Origin: a virus
Virus record (IMG/VR): IMGVR_UViG_3300034103_000314
Coordinates: 1 to 30,258 of that record
Length of the DNA: 30,258 nt
Reading direction: 5' to 3' (one strand)
Positions 15,838-21,237 of this stretch are shown one piece after another. A program made the position numbers and the translations under genes. The notes under the pieces are model-generated. The model worked only from the letters and a program-made list of their open reading frames with translations. It did not search any database and was not told the DNA's origin. Every line of letters starts with the position of its first letter. Position 1 is the stretch's first letter.

Positions 15838-16085
15838 CCTTTCATGTTCCTTACGAAAGCAGCGAAACTCTGTGCAGTATCACCAAATGACTTCATTAAA
15901 CTGAATTCATGGGCAACCTCATCTAAAGTCTTGTTGCGTACTGGACAGTTCCTTCCTTGAACACAATCGTATGTGCAGCAGTCCATTCCACTAGATTTGT
16001 TTGCTCGCAATATCTGCTTTCCAAGGTTACTGTTTTGTTCAACCATGTTAAAGGCTTCGTCCTCTTCTTTTGTCCATTGAGTCAT
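15834..16085 (-). CDS. Small protein with a Cys motif (CVQGRNCPVR)
   Basis: The last gene of the leftward early operon, 83 residues, MTQWTKEEDEAFNMVEQNSN at its start. The middle has CCTYDCVQGRNCPVRNKT, a CxxxCxQGRxCPxR pattern I recall from small proteins of many unrelated phages and possibly metal-binding. The rest is helical. It is ATGA-coupled to the gene before. Its stop and the endolysin stop lie on opposite strands of the same palindrome, with no terminator between. Its function is unknown. Confidence 0.65.
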   Translation of the reverse strand: MTQWTKEEDEAFNMVEQNSNLGKQILRANKSSGMDCCTYDCVQGRNCPVRNKTLDEVAHEFSLMKSFGDTAQSFAAFVRNMKG

Positions 16086-16750
16086 GTGTTCTTCTCCTTG
16101 AGTTGATAGTCTTTAAAAACAGTTCCTTTGCTTGCATCACCTTTCCAACATTCACTCACCCAACCGCGCTTTCCTGATTTGTAAGTGCGCCAATGTCCAC
16201 GCACTTGATGGCGGCGTGGCGTTGCGTGTGTACCACCTTGCGGGTCATTCTTTTGTTTTGGCGGCTCTATCACTACGGTGTGCCAATCAAATGTCAAGGC
16301 TGGTTTTCCTTTTGACTGGCGCTTTTGGTTGATGAATGTGCGTTGGGGTGTAGGTTTGTAGCCCTCAGACTGCATGGCCAACTTGGTCACCACAGCAAGC
16401 ACCATGCGATGCACTGGCTTGATGTCCTCTAGGGTGATTTCTTCACCTTTGCGGTAAACCTTAAAGCCATCTGGCGTTACGATGTATGCGTATGGCGCAA
16501 AGTATTTGCCACCATGCCACATTGAACACCCTCCAACGGCAACAGAACCATCACCCTTTGTAAGCCACAGGGCAAAATCTTTTCCGCCTGTGTCAAGTCC
16601 AACAATGCCAGTTCTTTTTGATGGCAAGTTCATTAAGGAATCAGCAGGAACTTTCATTGCGGGAGTTGTATTCATCTGACCAACATCAAACCACAGTGCT
16701 GTTTCTGGCTCTGGCGCGAACTTAACGGCTTTACAAACTAATGGAGTCAT
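16082..16750 (-). CDS. Early protein of unknown function with basic C-terminal motif
   Basis: A 222-residue protein starting MTPLVCKAVKFAPEPETALW, ATGA-coupled on both sides. The first half looks like a mixed alpha/beta domain (TGIVGLDTGGKDFALWLTKG, YAYIVTPDGFKVYRKGEEIT, HRMVLAVVTKLAMQSEGY). The C-terminal 45 residues are basic and aromatic (TPRRHQVRGHWRTYKSGKRG, then WVSECWKGDASKGTVFKDY). That last pattern is widespread at the end of early phage proteins and suggests nucleic-acid or chromatin binding, but no function is known to me. It ends in LKEKNT, the same six residues that end the 16872 product. Confidence 0.65.
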   Translation of the reverse strand: MTPLVCKAVKFAPEPETALWFDVGQMNTTPAMKVPADSLMNLPSKRTGIVGLDTGGKDFALWLTKGDGSVAVGGCSMWHGGKYFAPYAYIVTPDGFKVYRKGEEITLEDIKPVHRMVLAVVTKLAMQSEGYKPTPQRTFINQKRQSKGKPALTFDWHTVVIEPPKQKNDPQGGTHATPRRHQVRGHWRTYKSGKRGWVSECWKGDASKGTVFKDYQLKEKNT

Positions 16751-16875
16751 TGTGGTTTCTCCTCGTCTGCAAAATCCATTTCTTGCGGATGCAATATATC
16801 GTCATGCACAATGACCCCGTGTTCGTTTGCCAACAAAAACCTGCCGCACACTACGCAGTAATAGCCATCACTCAT
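16747..16875 (-). CDS. Tiny zinc-finger-like protein
   Basis: A 42-residue protein starting MSDGYYCVVCGRFLLANEHG, with AAGGAG eight bases before the ATG and ATGA overlaps at both ends (16872-16875 and 16747-16750). The short Cys-x2-Cys knuckle (CVVC) followed by two His residues in VIVHDDILHP gives a plausible zinc site. The tail is acidic (EMDFADEEKPQ). It is too short for most gene finders; the strong site and the coupling make it credible. It may bind a host protein or nucleic acid. Confidence 0.6.
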   Translation of the reverse strand: MSDGYYCVVCGRFLLANEHGVIVHDDILHPQEMDFADEEKPQ

Positions 16876-17069
16876 GTGTTCTTCTCCTTGAGTTTGGCCT
16901 CAACAGCTCTGGCAAAATCCTTGTAGAAGTACATTGGGTTCATTTGAAGATGAATTTGCTCATATTCAGCATCTGTCAGACCAACCCAAGGGCGCTTCTT
17001 TTTCCCGTCAAATAAGCCATCTATGTAAGCATATGCCATGCTTTGTATCTCTTTTCTCTCTTTACTCAT
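16872..17069 (-). CDS. Small phage protein with WVGLTDAEY motif
   Basis: A 65-residue protein. I chose the ATG at 17069 (MSKERKEIQSMAYAYIDGLF), five bases after AGGAG and inside an ATGA overlap with the previous gene; a longer version starting at 17129 would overlap that gene deeply. The pattern RPWVGLTDAEYEQIHLQ, then FARAVEAKLKEKNT, resembles many uncharacterised early phage proteins that have a conserved W-x-GLTDxE unit. It has the same LKEKNT end and the same following gene-start sequence as the 16082 gene (a 23-base direct repeat). Function unknown. Confidence 0.62.
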   Translation of the reverse strand: MSKERKEIQSMAYAYIDGLFDGKKKRPWVGLTDAEYEQIHLQMNPMYFYKDFARAVEAKLKEKNT

Positions 17070-17227
17070 TTCTTCTCCTGCAAAGAGATAGGCATATAGA
17101 TGCAAGCCTTGTCCTTGCTGTTGACGCAAGAAACATGAACAACATCCCTTAAACCAAAGCGTTTACAGTTCTTACACTTAGAGTCAGGCTCTTTTGGCAA
17201 ACAACCAATGATCTTAAAACCGATCAT
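17066..17227 (-). CDS. Tiny Cys-rich protein, probable zinc binding
   Basis: A 53-residue protein starting MIGFKIIGCLPKEPDSKCKN, preceded by AGGAGGG four bases before the ATG. Cys residues at 9, 18, 21, 34 and 42, with CKNC as a knuckle, could bind one zinc ion. ATGA overlaps join it to both neighbours. It is too short for usual thresholds, but the strong site and coupling support it. No family recognised. Confidence 0.58.
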   Translation of the reverse strand: MIGFKIIGCLPKEPDSKCKNCKRFGLRDVVHVSCVNSKDKACIYMPISLQEKK

Positions 17228-17397
17228 TTGACCCTCCTGAATTCAACCTTCTCTGGTGGAGGAGGAATCATCTTTTCTGAGGGTGGAGTCCAACCATGCT
17301 TTCTCCAAAGTGCCTGGACATCAGACCCTGACTCCCACTTGAAATCCTTGGTCGGAATAGAGGGATAACTGATCTTTGAATGTGGAGGAAGTGTCAT
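17224..17397 (-). CDS. Tiny protein with DVQALWRKHGWTPPSE motif
   Basis: A 57-residue protein starting MTLPPHSKISYPSIPTKDFK, ATGA-coupled to the winged-helix gene and to the gene after. The run SGSDVQALWRKHGWTPPSE is a recurring signature of tiny early phage proteins (the form TDVxxTWxKxGWxPPSE), often next to replication genes. The rest is Pro-rich (MIPPPPEKVEF). Function unknown; it may be a host-interaction peptide. Confidence 0.6.
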   Translation of the reverse strand: MTLPPHSKISYPSIPTKDFKWESGSDVQALWRKHGWTPPSEKMIPPPPEKVEFRRVK

Positions 17398-17726
17398 TTT
17401 GTCACCCGCATAATTCTTTGTTTTCTACCTGAACGACCATTGCGTGTACCAGTAATCTCAATGAATCCCTTGTCTAACAAAGCACGATAACGAGCTGTTA
17501 TGGAGGAATATGGGTATTGGGGATACATCTCTAGCACCTGATCAGAAATACACCCATCTGGGAAGCTCTTAATGGCCTCATAGACGAGTTGTTCTATCTT
17601 GGTGGTGTCAATGGCTTGGGATGCCTCATGGCTCGTTACAGGGTCTTCTTTGCGTACCAACTTAAATGCTGGTGTACCAAAGAATCTGTCCATTGACTGC
17701 TTCATGTTGTTAAAAATATCATTCAT
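17394..17726 (-). CDS. Winged-helix DNA-binding protein
   Basis: A 110-residue protein. Two ATGs lie side by side; I take the second (17726), six bases after AGGAG, over 17729 at three. The first 30 residues are a linker. Residues about 42-108 fit a winged helix: KIEQLVYEAIKSFPDGCISD (helix), DQVLEMYPQYPYSSITARYR (turn and recognition helix), ALLDKGFIEITGTRNGRSGR (wing with basic tip). TSHEAS before the domain is a motif often seen in phage HTH proteins. It may control early transcription. Its mRNA begins just after the structured region 17742-17820, so that RNA could control its translation. Confidence 0.72.
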   Translation of the reverse strand: MNDIFNNMKQSMDRFFGTPAFKLVRKEDPVTSHEASQAIDTTKIEQLVYEAIKSFPDGCISDQVLEMYPQYPYSSITARYRALLDKGFIEITGTRNGRSGRKQRIMRVTK

Positions 17727-17741
17727 CATTGACTCCTATTA

Positions 17742-17820
17742 GGTGAGGCTACTCGCTGCGTCTGTGCGTAATCAGAGGCTTTTGATCGCAACTGGCACAG
17801 CATCCGCTTTCGCCTCGTAA
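17742..17820 (-). ncRNA. Candidate structured RNA between SSB-like and winged-helix genes
   Basis: This 79-base stretch has no reading frame of note but several helices on the leftward transcript. GAGGC (17116-side, bases 17816-17812) can pair with GCCTC at 17749-17745. CTGTGC (17800-17795) pairs with GCACAG (17767-17762). ATCA (17786-17783) pairs with TGAT (17774-17771), extended by GCG/CGC. The eight-base hairpin loop itself holds a second GCCTC (17779-17775) that could take the GAGGC partner, giving either a closed form or a pseudoknot. The region ends five bases before the AGGAG of the winged-helix gene. It may be a regulatory leader; no known class was recognised. Confidence 0.5.
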
Positions 17821-17826
17821 ACTTAC

Positions 17827-18063
17827 TCAAAATGGCAAATCTTCGTCTGCAAAACTAGCCTTCTTAGGGGCTTGTTTAGGCTGATAATCTTCTTTGGGTG
17901 ACAGTGCTAAACCCATGAATTTGCCTGATTTACCTTCTTTGATCCAAGCAGATAGCCAGTAATCCTGACCATTTACTGTGATATTTCCTTTGTAATCAGG
18001 GTGGTTGCCTGTTTCTTTCTTATCGTTTTTGAACAAAACGCCAGAGTTATCTTTCTTTTCCAT
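17827..18063 (-). CDS. Small SSB-like/DUF736-like protein
   Basis: A 78-residue protein starting MEKKDNSGVLFKNDKKETGN. The run NHPDYKGNITVNGQDYWLSAWIKEG, then GKFMGLALSPKE, matches the small beta-barrel pattern of DUF736-type proteins, which look like short OB-fold units. The last residues, ADEDLPF, mimic the acidic tip of bacterial SSB (DDDIPF), the part that recruits host recombination and replication proteins. It lies just after the ERF gene, sharing one base (TAATG). It probably binds single-stranded DNA together with ERF or competes for host SSB partners. No separate ribosome site is needed if it is coupled. Confidence 0.7.
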   Translation of the reverse strand: MEKKDNSGVLFKNDKKETGNHPDYKGNITVNGQDYWLSAWIKEGKSGKFMGLALSPKEDYQPKQAPKKASFADEDLPF

Positions 18064-18677
18064 TACATTTCCTTCGCTTTCTTTAACGCACTTCTTACTT
18101 TACTTGGAAGGAGTGTCCATAGAGCAATCTTTTGTTGATCGTCTAGGTTCTCTCCCTCTAACTTAACCCAAGCTGCCTTGGGATCACCTTGCTCACAAGT
18201 GGCAATCAGTTCAACTGCCATCTCTTGTAAGTACTGCAATTCTTCTGGAGGAATGTCGTCTGTTGCACCCTGAGTAGGTGTGATGACAACTTTCTCCTCT
18301 TTAAGTGGAGCAGAGGAGTCTAAAGCATCATGCTCAACAATCTCCATTGCAGAAACCCAAAGATAACGCCTGGTATACGTTTCTACTGCACCAAGATTCT
18401 GGATAGGATGACATCCCTTTAGGTTTGCTTCTGCCATAGGGCTTGTCAATTTGATCTCAGATCCATCTTCTGTGTCTGTGATAGTCAATGTTGCTAGTTC
18501 TTTATCGAACGAAACAACACCGCATAAACCAATCTTATAGAAGATTGAATTGATTGTTGGCAAGAAATCACCAAGCTCAAAGTAGGAATACCCTGCGAAC
18601 TTGTTGTGTCCTGACTTTTTGAGAGGTGCGTGTTGCAAGTGAATTCTTGCATCCATCAGTTTCTTATGTACGCCCAT
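18063..18677 (-). CDS. erf: ERF-family single-strand annealing protein
   Basis: A 204-residue protein with AAGGA before its ATG. The N-terminal helix (HKKLMDARIHLQHAPLKKSG) leads into the family core: NKFAGYSYFELGDFLPTINS, then a beta region, and the hallmark QNLGAVETYTRRYLWVSAME (residues 93-112), where the GxxxTYxRRY box is typical of ERF. The C-terminal part is acidic and helical and probably not conserved. It would anneal complementary single strands in phage recombination and concatemer formation, working with the SSB-like protein next to it. There is no exonuclease partner nearby, although RusA is encoded at 21922. Confidence 0.82.
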   Translation of the reverse strand: MGVHKKLMDARIHLQHAPLKKSGHNKFAGYSYFELGDFLPTINSIFYKIGLCGVVSFDKELATLTITDTEDGSEIKLTSPMAEANLKGCHPIQNLGAVETYTRRYLWVSAMEIVEHDALDSSAPLKEEKVVITPTQGATDDIPPEELQYLQEMAVELIATCEQGDPKAAWVKLEGENLDDQQKIALWTLLPSKVRSALKKAKEM

Positions 18678-18685
18678 GATTTTCC

Positions 18686-18868
18686 TTAAAAATTATCGTT
18701 TAACTCTTGATCAATGATTTGTGTTTGTTGGTCAAGGTCTAATTCATTGAACTCAATGAAGTCTGCTTCTTGGCAGCAAACTATTCTGTTTCCCTTGGTT
18801 GTCAAGCAATAAGGACAGTATTTAATGTCAGAGAACTCTTCCAAATAGGTCTGAAATAGTGATTTCAT
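18686..18868 (-). CDS. Tiny zinc-ribbon-like protein
   Basis: A 60-residue protein, MKSLFQTYLEEFSDIKYCPY at its start, ATGA-coupled to the gene before. It has CPYC at residues 18-21 and CC near residue 31 (GNRIVCCQEADFIEF), a likely four-Cys zinc site, followed by an acidic helix (NELDLDQQTQIIDQELND). This CPYC/CCQE/F-x-EF pattern recurs in small early phage proteins. Function unknown. Confidence 0.63.
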   Translation of the reverse strand: MKSLFQTYLEEFSDIKYCPYCLTTKGNRIVCCQEADFIEFNELDLDQQTQIIDQELNDNF

Positions 18869-19065
18869 GTGAGCCTATCGAAAGCCATTTCCCAGAGAAC
18901 ATCACCTGCTAGATCGGTGAGTTTGTTTAACTCATCTTCGGTTAGTGGTGTTCCATCTTCATAGCATCCACTTGAGAAGTAAGCATCAGAGAAGTCTGGA
19001 TAATCTCTGCTGTCAACTCCATCTACTTCTAGGTCTATGACATTTTTTCCATTAAGCATTGGCAT
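18865..19065 (-). CDS. Small acidic phage protein
   Basis: A 66-residue protein starting MPMLNGKNVIDLEVDGVDSR. The pattern VDGVDSRDYPDFSDAYFSSG, DGTPLTEDELNKLTD, then VLWEMAFDRL is widespread among uncharacterised early phage proteins. It is strongly acidic and has no catalytic residues I can name. The first ATG (19065) overlaps the upstream stop; the second (19059) is also possible. AAGGGG lies about eight bases before the first. Confidence 0.63.
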   Translation of the reverse strand: MPMLNGKNVIDLEVDGVDSRDYPDFSDAYFSSGCYEDGTPLTEDELNKLTDLAGDVLWEMAFDRLT

Positions 19066-19298
19066 TATTCGCCCCTTGCTTTAAGCATTGCATCTGCAAT
19101 TGCATACGCCCTTTGTGCAACCTTTGAAGGTTGATGCCACCAACCAAGATTCATGTCATTCTCAACACCTTGCTCAAGACCCCCAGAAAGAGCTTGTCCA
19201 GCAAAGTAATCACGCAGAGTCATGCCTTGACTGTTAGCAATTGATATAGATGCAACAACACGATCATTGGTTTGTGGAAATGCTGGTTCATTTTTCAT
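19065..19298 (-). CDS. Small phage protein with GMTLRDYFAGQAL motif
   Basis: First gene of the leftward early operon, 77 residues. The ATG at 19298 is five bases after AGGAG; a GTG two codons upstream overlaps that site and is rejected. The motif NEPAFPQTNDRV, then SQGMTLRDYFAGQALSGGLE and VAQRAYAIADAMLKARGE, is a well-known but uncharacterised signature in early regions of many temperate and lytic phages of Proteobacteria. Function unknown. Confidence 0.66.
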   Translation of the reverse strand: MKNEPAFPQTNDRVVASISIANSQGMTLRDYFAGQALSGGLEQGVENDMNLGWWHQPSKVAQRAYAIADAMLKARGE

Positions 19299-19476
19299 GT
19301 TCACTCCTATTTGTTTATCAAAAATGTGGGTTATTTACTGCCCACACCGCTAATGTGCCACACCTTTTTAGCCTTTTATACTAGGATTTACCCTAATAGA
19401 CAGCACTTTTTTCTATGCTAATCTGAAAAGACTTGTCCTATTAATAAATAGTCCTTCTACCTACTTCCTTCTTCTT
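19299..19476. promoter_or_regulatory. Divergent control region of the two early operons
   Basis: A 178-base gap between genes read away from each other. TGTGGG (19325-19330) and CCCACA (19341-19346) form an inverted repeat, and CCACACC occurs twice, 16 bases apart (19342-19348 and 19358-19364); both could bind a regulator. GGATTTACCC (19384-19393) is a variant of the palindrome seen around 26047 and 26485. Rightward: TAGACA (19397-19402), 16 bases, TAATCT (19419-19424) is a fair host-type promoter. Leftward, TATAAA (19380-19375 on the minus strand) is a good -10 but no clear -35 is visible. Confidence 0.55.
19397..19424 (+). promoter_or_regulatory. Candidate host-type promoter for the rightward operon
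   Basis: TAGACA and TAATCT separated by 16 bases match five and four of six positions of the usual -35 and -10 boxes. Transcription would start near 19431, about 45 bases before the 19477 ATG. The operator-like GGATTTACCC ends four bases before the -35, a good position for control. Confidence 0.4.
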
Positions 19477-19656
19477 ATGCACGTTGAAATACTTGAACAA
19501 AGATGCGCTGAAGCCTTGCTTGGGTACTCTCAAACAATGGCAGATGCTTATACAACCGAACCAGAGGACTTAGATGCTTCTATGACTGCCTTGCTTGCTA
19601 GAACGCTAGAACTACATCTAAACCGCAAAATCAATTTGGAGAACCTTTTTAAATGA
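19477..19656 (+). CDS. Small helical protein, first gene of the rightward operon
   Basis: A 59-residue protein, MHVEILEQRCAEALLGYSQT at its start, with an ATGA overlap to the next gene. It looks all helical and acidic (TEPEDLDASMTALLARTLEL), ending in NRKINLENLFK. There is no purine-rich site before the ATG; the 25 bases upstream are mainly C and T. Initiation may depend on a weakly structured leader. The coupling to the HTH gene supports it as a real gene. Function unknown. Confidence 0.5.
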   Translation: MHVEILEQRCAEALLGYSQTMADAYTTEPEDLDASMTALLARTLELHLNRKINLENLFK

Positions 19657-20018
19657 CTCAAGCCATGATCATTAAAGCTCTACAGAATGGGCCACTTACT
19701 TCACAAGAAGTCTGTGATTTAACAGGGATGCCTAAATCCTCTGTATTGTCCACAGCTAAGAAGTTGAGATACAAAGGTGAGCTAACAACAGAAGAGGTTA
19801 AGGTTGGTCGCTACAGGGTTGCCAGGTACACCCTTGCTGATCACCTGATTGAGAGCAAGCCAAAAGATGAAGCCCGCTGCTTGCTAAATCCTTTTGACAT
19901 CAGAAATGCCAAAGGTATCTTTAGTAAAGCTGAGTATGCTGTGATGAATGCACAAGCTAAAAGATTGCTTGGCAGACCAAAACCTGCGAAAGAGATCACA
20001 AATAATCAATTTATTTGA
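19653..20018 (+). CDS. Helix-turn-helix DNA-binding protein
   Basis: A 121-residue protein starting MTQAMIIKALQNGPLTSQEV. Residues about 4-48 fit a winged HTH: helix (AMIIKALQNG), turn and recognition helix (TSQEVCDLTGMPKSSVLSTA), wing (YKGELTTEEVKVGRYRVARY). The C-terminal half is basic and helical (AVMNAQAKRLLGRPKPAKEI). As the second gene of the replication operon it could regulate early expression or assist the initiator downstream. It is a candidate to bind the palindromes listed here, though no direct link can be shown. Confidence 0.66.
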   Translation: MTQAMIIKALQNGPLTSQEVCDLTGMPKSSVLSTAKKLRYKGELTTEEVKVGRYRVARYTLADHLIESKPKDEARCLLNPFDIRNAKGIFSKAEYAVMNAQAKRLLGRPKPAKEITNNQFI

Positions 20019-20033
20019 TACAATGTTTTGAAA

Positions 20034-20128
20034 CAACGGCTAGGTACGAAGTCATGAGCGTACCGAAAAGAGTTCCTCCCTCTCCTGCCGACTGTTTCTT
20101 TTTCAGGGAGTTGTAAAAGGCGAGAGAT
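20034..20128 (+). promoter_or_regulatory. Structured leader of the DUF1376 initiator gene
   Basis: The 110-base gap before the initiator gene carries a perfect hairpin, GGTACG (20043-20048) with CGTACC (20059-20064). Two competing arrangements follow: CGGC (20037-20040) with GCCG (20087-20090) plus CTCCCT (20076-20081) with AGGGAG (20105-20110), which together form a pseudoknot; or CTCTC-ct-GCC (20080-20089) with GGC-GAGAG (20119-20126), which covers the ribosome site (AAGG, 20117-20120) just before the ATG. The leader could switch translation on and off. Confidence 0.52.
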
Positions 20129-20914
20129 ATGCATTACTACTCTTTTCATGTGAGTGACTACATTCACGACACAGCTCATTTGTCAGCCTATGAGGACTTG
20201 GCATTTAGACGCTTACTTGACTTGTACTACACAAGCGAAAAACCTATCCCAAACAAAACCCACGAGGTTGCCAGACGGATAAGAATGTCTGCACAAATCA
20301 ATGCTGTTCAAACAGTACTTGAGGAATTCTTTATGTTTGACATGGAGAATGATTGTTGGTTTCACAAGCGTTGCGACAAGGCAATTGCAGATTACCAAGC
20401 TAAAGCAGAGCGTAATCGTGAGGTTGGAAAGCTAGGGGGTAGACCCAAAACAAACCCAAGTGCTAACCCACAAGAAACCCAAATGGTTTCCAAAGATAAC
20501 CCTAACCAAGAACCAATAACCAATAACCATAAACCAATAACCAATAACCAAGATAAGAAGGCACTCGGCAAACGCCTCGCCAATGATTTTTCTTTTCCAT
20601 TGGAGTGGGAACAGTTTTGTAAAGAGACAAGGCCAGAGCTTCACCCCACCAGAACCTTTGATCAATTTAAAGATTACTGGATAGCCCAAGCTGGTCAAAA
20701 GGGCGTGAAACTAGATTGGTTTGCTACATGGCGTAATTGGGTGAGAAGCACTAACGCACCTAAACAAAACCCTGCCGACATTGGTAGGGTCACAGTTCCA
20801 CCATCAAATGAGCCTGATGCGGCTTTAGAAAAGATTAAAGCTGATGACAAAAAAGCAGCACCCATTCCGCTTGAAGTTTTGGCAAAAATGGCTGAGTTGA
20901 GGAAAAGAGCATGA
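20129..20914 (+). CDS. DUF1376-type replication initiator/YdaU-like protein
   Basis: A 261-residue protein with the DUF1376 N-terminal domain (residues about 1-90): MHYYSFHVSDYIHDTAHLSA, then YEDLAFRRLLDLYYTSEKPI and VLEEFFMFDMENDCWFHKRC. Residues about 100-150 are a low-complexity linker with KLGGRPKTNPSAN and repeated PITNN units. The C-terminal domain (residues 150-210) has FPLEWEQFCKETRPEL and a Trp-rich core (KLDWFATWRNWVRSTN), as in helicase-loader-like phage O-type proteins. It would bind the origin and bring the host helicase; no phage polymerase or helicase is encoded here. The repeats in its linker region may be the origin. Confidence 0.78.
   Translation: MHYYSFHVSDYIHDTAHLSAYEDLAFRRLLDLYYTSEKPIPNKTHEVARRIRMSAQINAVQTVLEEFFMFDMENDCWFHKRCDKAIADYQAKAERNREVGKLGGRPKTNPSANPQETQMVSKDNPNQEPITNNHKPITNNQDKKALGKRLANDFSFPLEWEQFCKETRPELHPTRTFDQFKDYWIAQAGQKGVKLDWFATWRNWVRSTNAPKQNPADIGRVTVPPSNEPDAALEKIKADDKKAAPIPLEVLAKMAELRKRA
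20511..20551. repeat. Iteron-like repeats inside the initiator gene
   Basis: A 19-base unit, AACCAATAACCAATAACCA, occurs twice exactly (20511-20529 and 20532-20550), so that CCAATAA appears four times in 41 bases. It encodes the PITNN repeats of the linker. AT-rich direct repeats within an initiator gene recall the lambda origin inside gene O, so this may be the replication origin. Confidence 0.5.
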
Positions 20915-21018
20915 ACTACTTTGAAGCAATGAAACTGCTAGATAAGGTAAAAGATGGAGTCCCCTTTCCACTTCATCTGATAAACCAAGCCTTAGAGCTT
21001 ACTGGCGACTTAGAGTAA
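20911..21018 (+). CDS. Tiny protein after the initiator
   Basis: A 35-residue protein starting MNYFEAMKLLDKVKDGVPFP, ATGA-coupled to the initiator. It is helical and amphipathic and ends in LELTGDLE. The unit NYFEAMKxLDxVxxG...TGDxE appears in other phages just after DUF1376 genes. It may be a replication accessory; function unknown. Confidence 0.52.
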   Translation: MNYFEAMKLLDKVKDGVPFPLHLINQALELTGDLE

Positions 21019-21024
21019 ACCCCT

Positions 21025-21237
21025 ATGGCATACAGCCGAAAAAACATATCCAATGAGGGCGACAGAGTTGTTCTTGAGAAAGCCGAGGCAAGGGAGATAT
21101 TCCGAACTTGGCAAACAAACAGAGATAACGATTTTGTTCGTGCCAGGCTTGAGCGTTGCGAAAGAATCTATGGAACTGGAGCAAGAGATCGGGTCAGGTT
21201 TTATATGCGTCAAATGAAAGAAGGACAAATTGAATGA
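21025..21237 (+). CDS. Small basic helical protein
   Basis: A 70-residue protein, MAYSRKNISNEGDRVVLEKA at its start. It is helical and rich in Arg and Glu (FVRARLERCERIYGTGARDR, then VRFYMRQMKEGQIE). Similar small proteins stand before methyltransferase or RusA genes in other phages. Its TGA stop (21235-21237) overlaps the ATG at 21234 as ATGA. That ATG is the start of the second, overlapping frame and not of the methyltransferase. Confidence 0.6.
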   Translation: MAYSRKNISNEGDRVVLEKAEAREIFRTWQTNRDNDFVRARLERCERIYGTGARDRVRFYMRQMKEGQIE

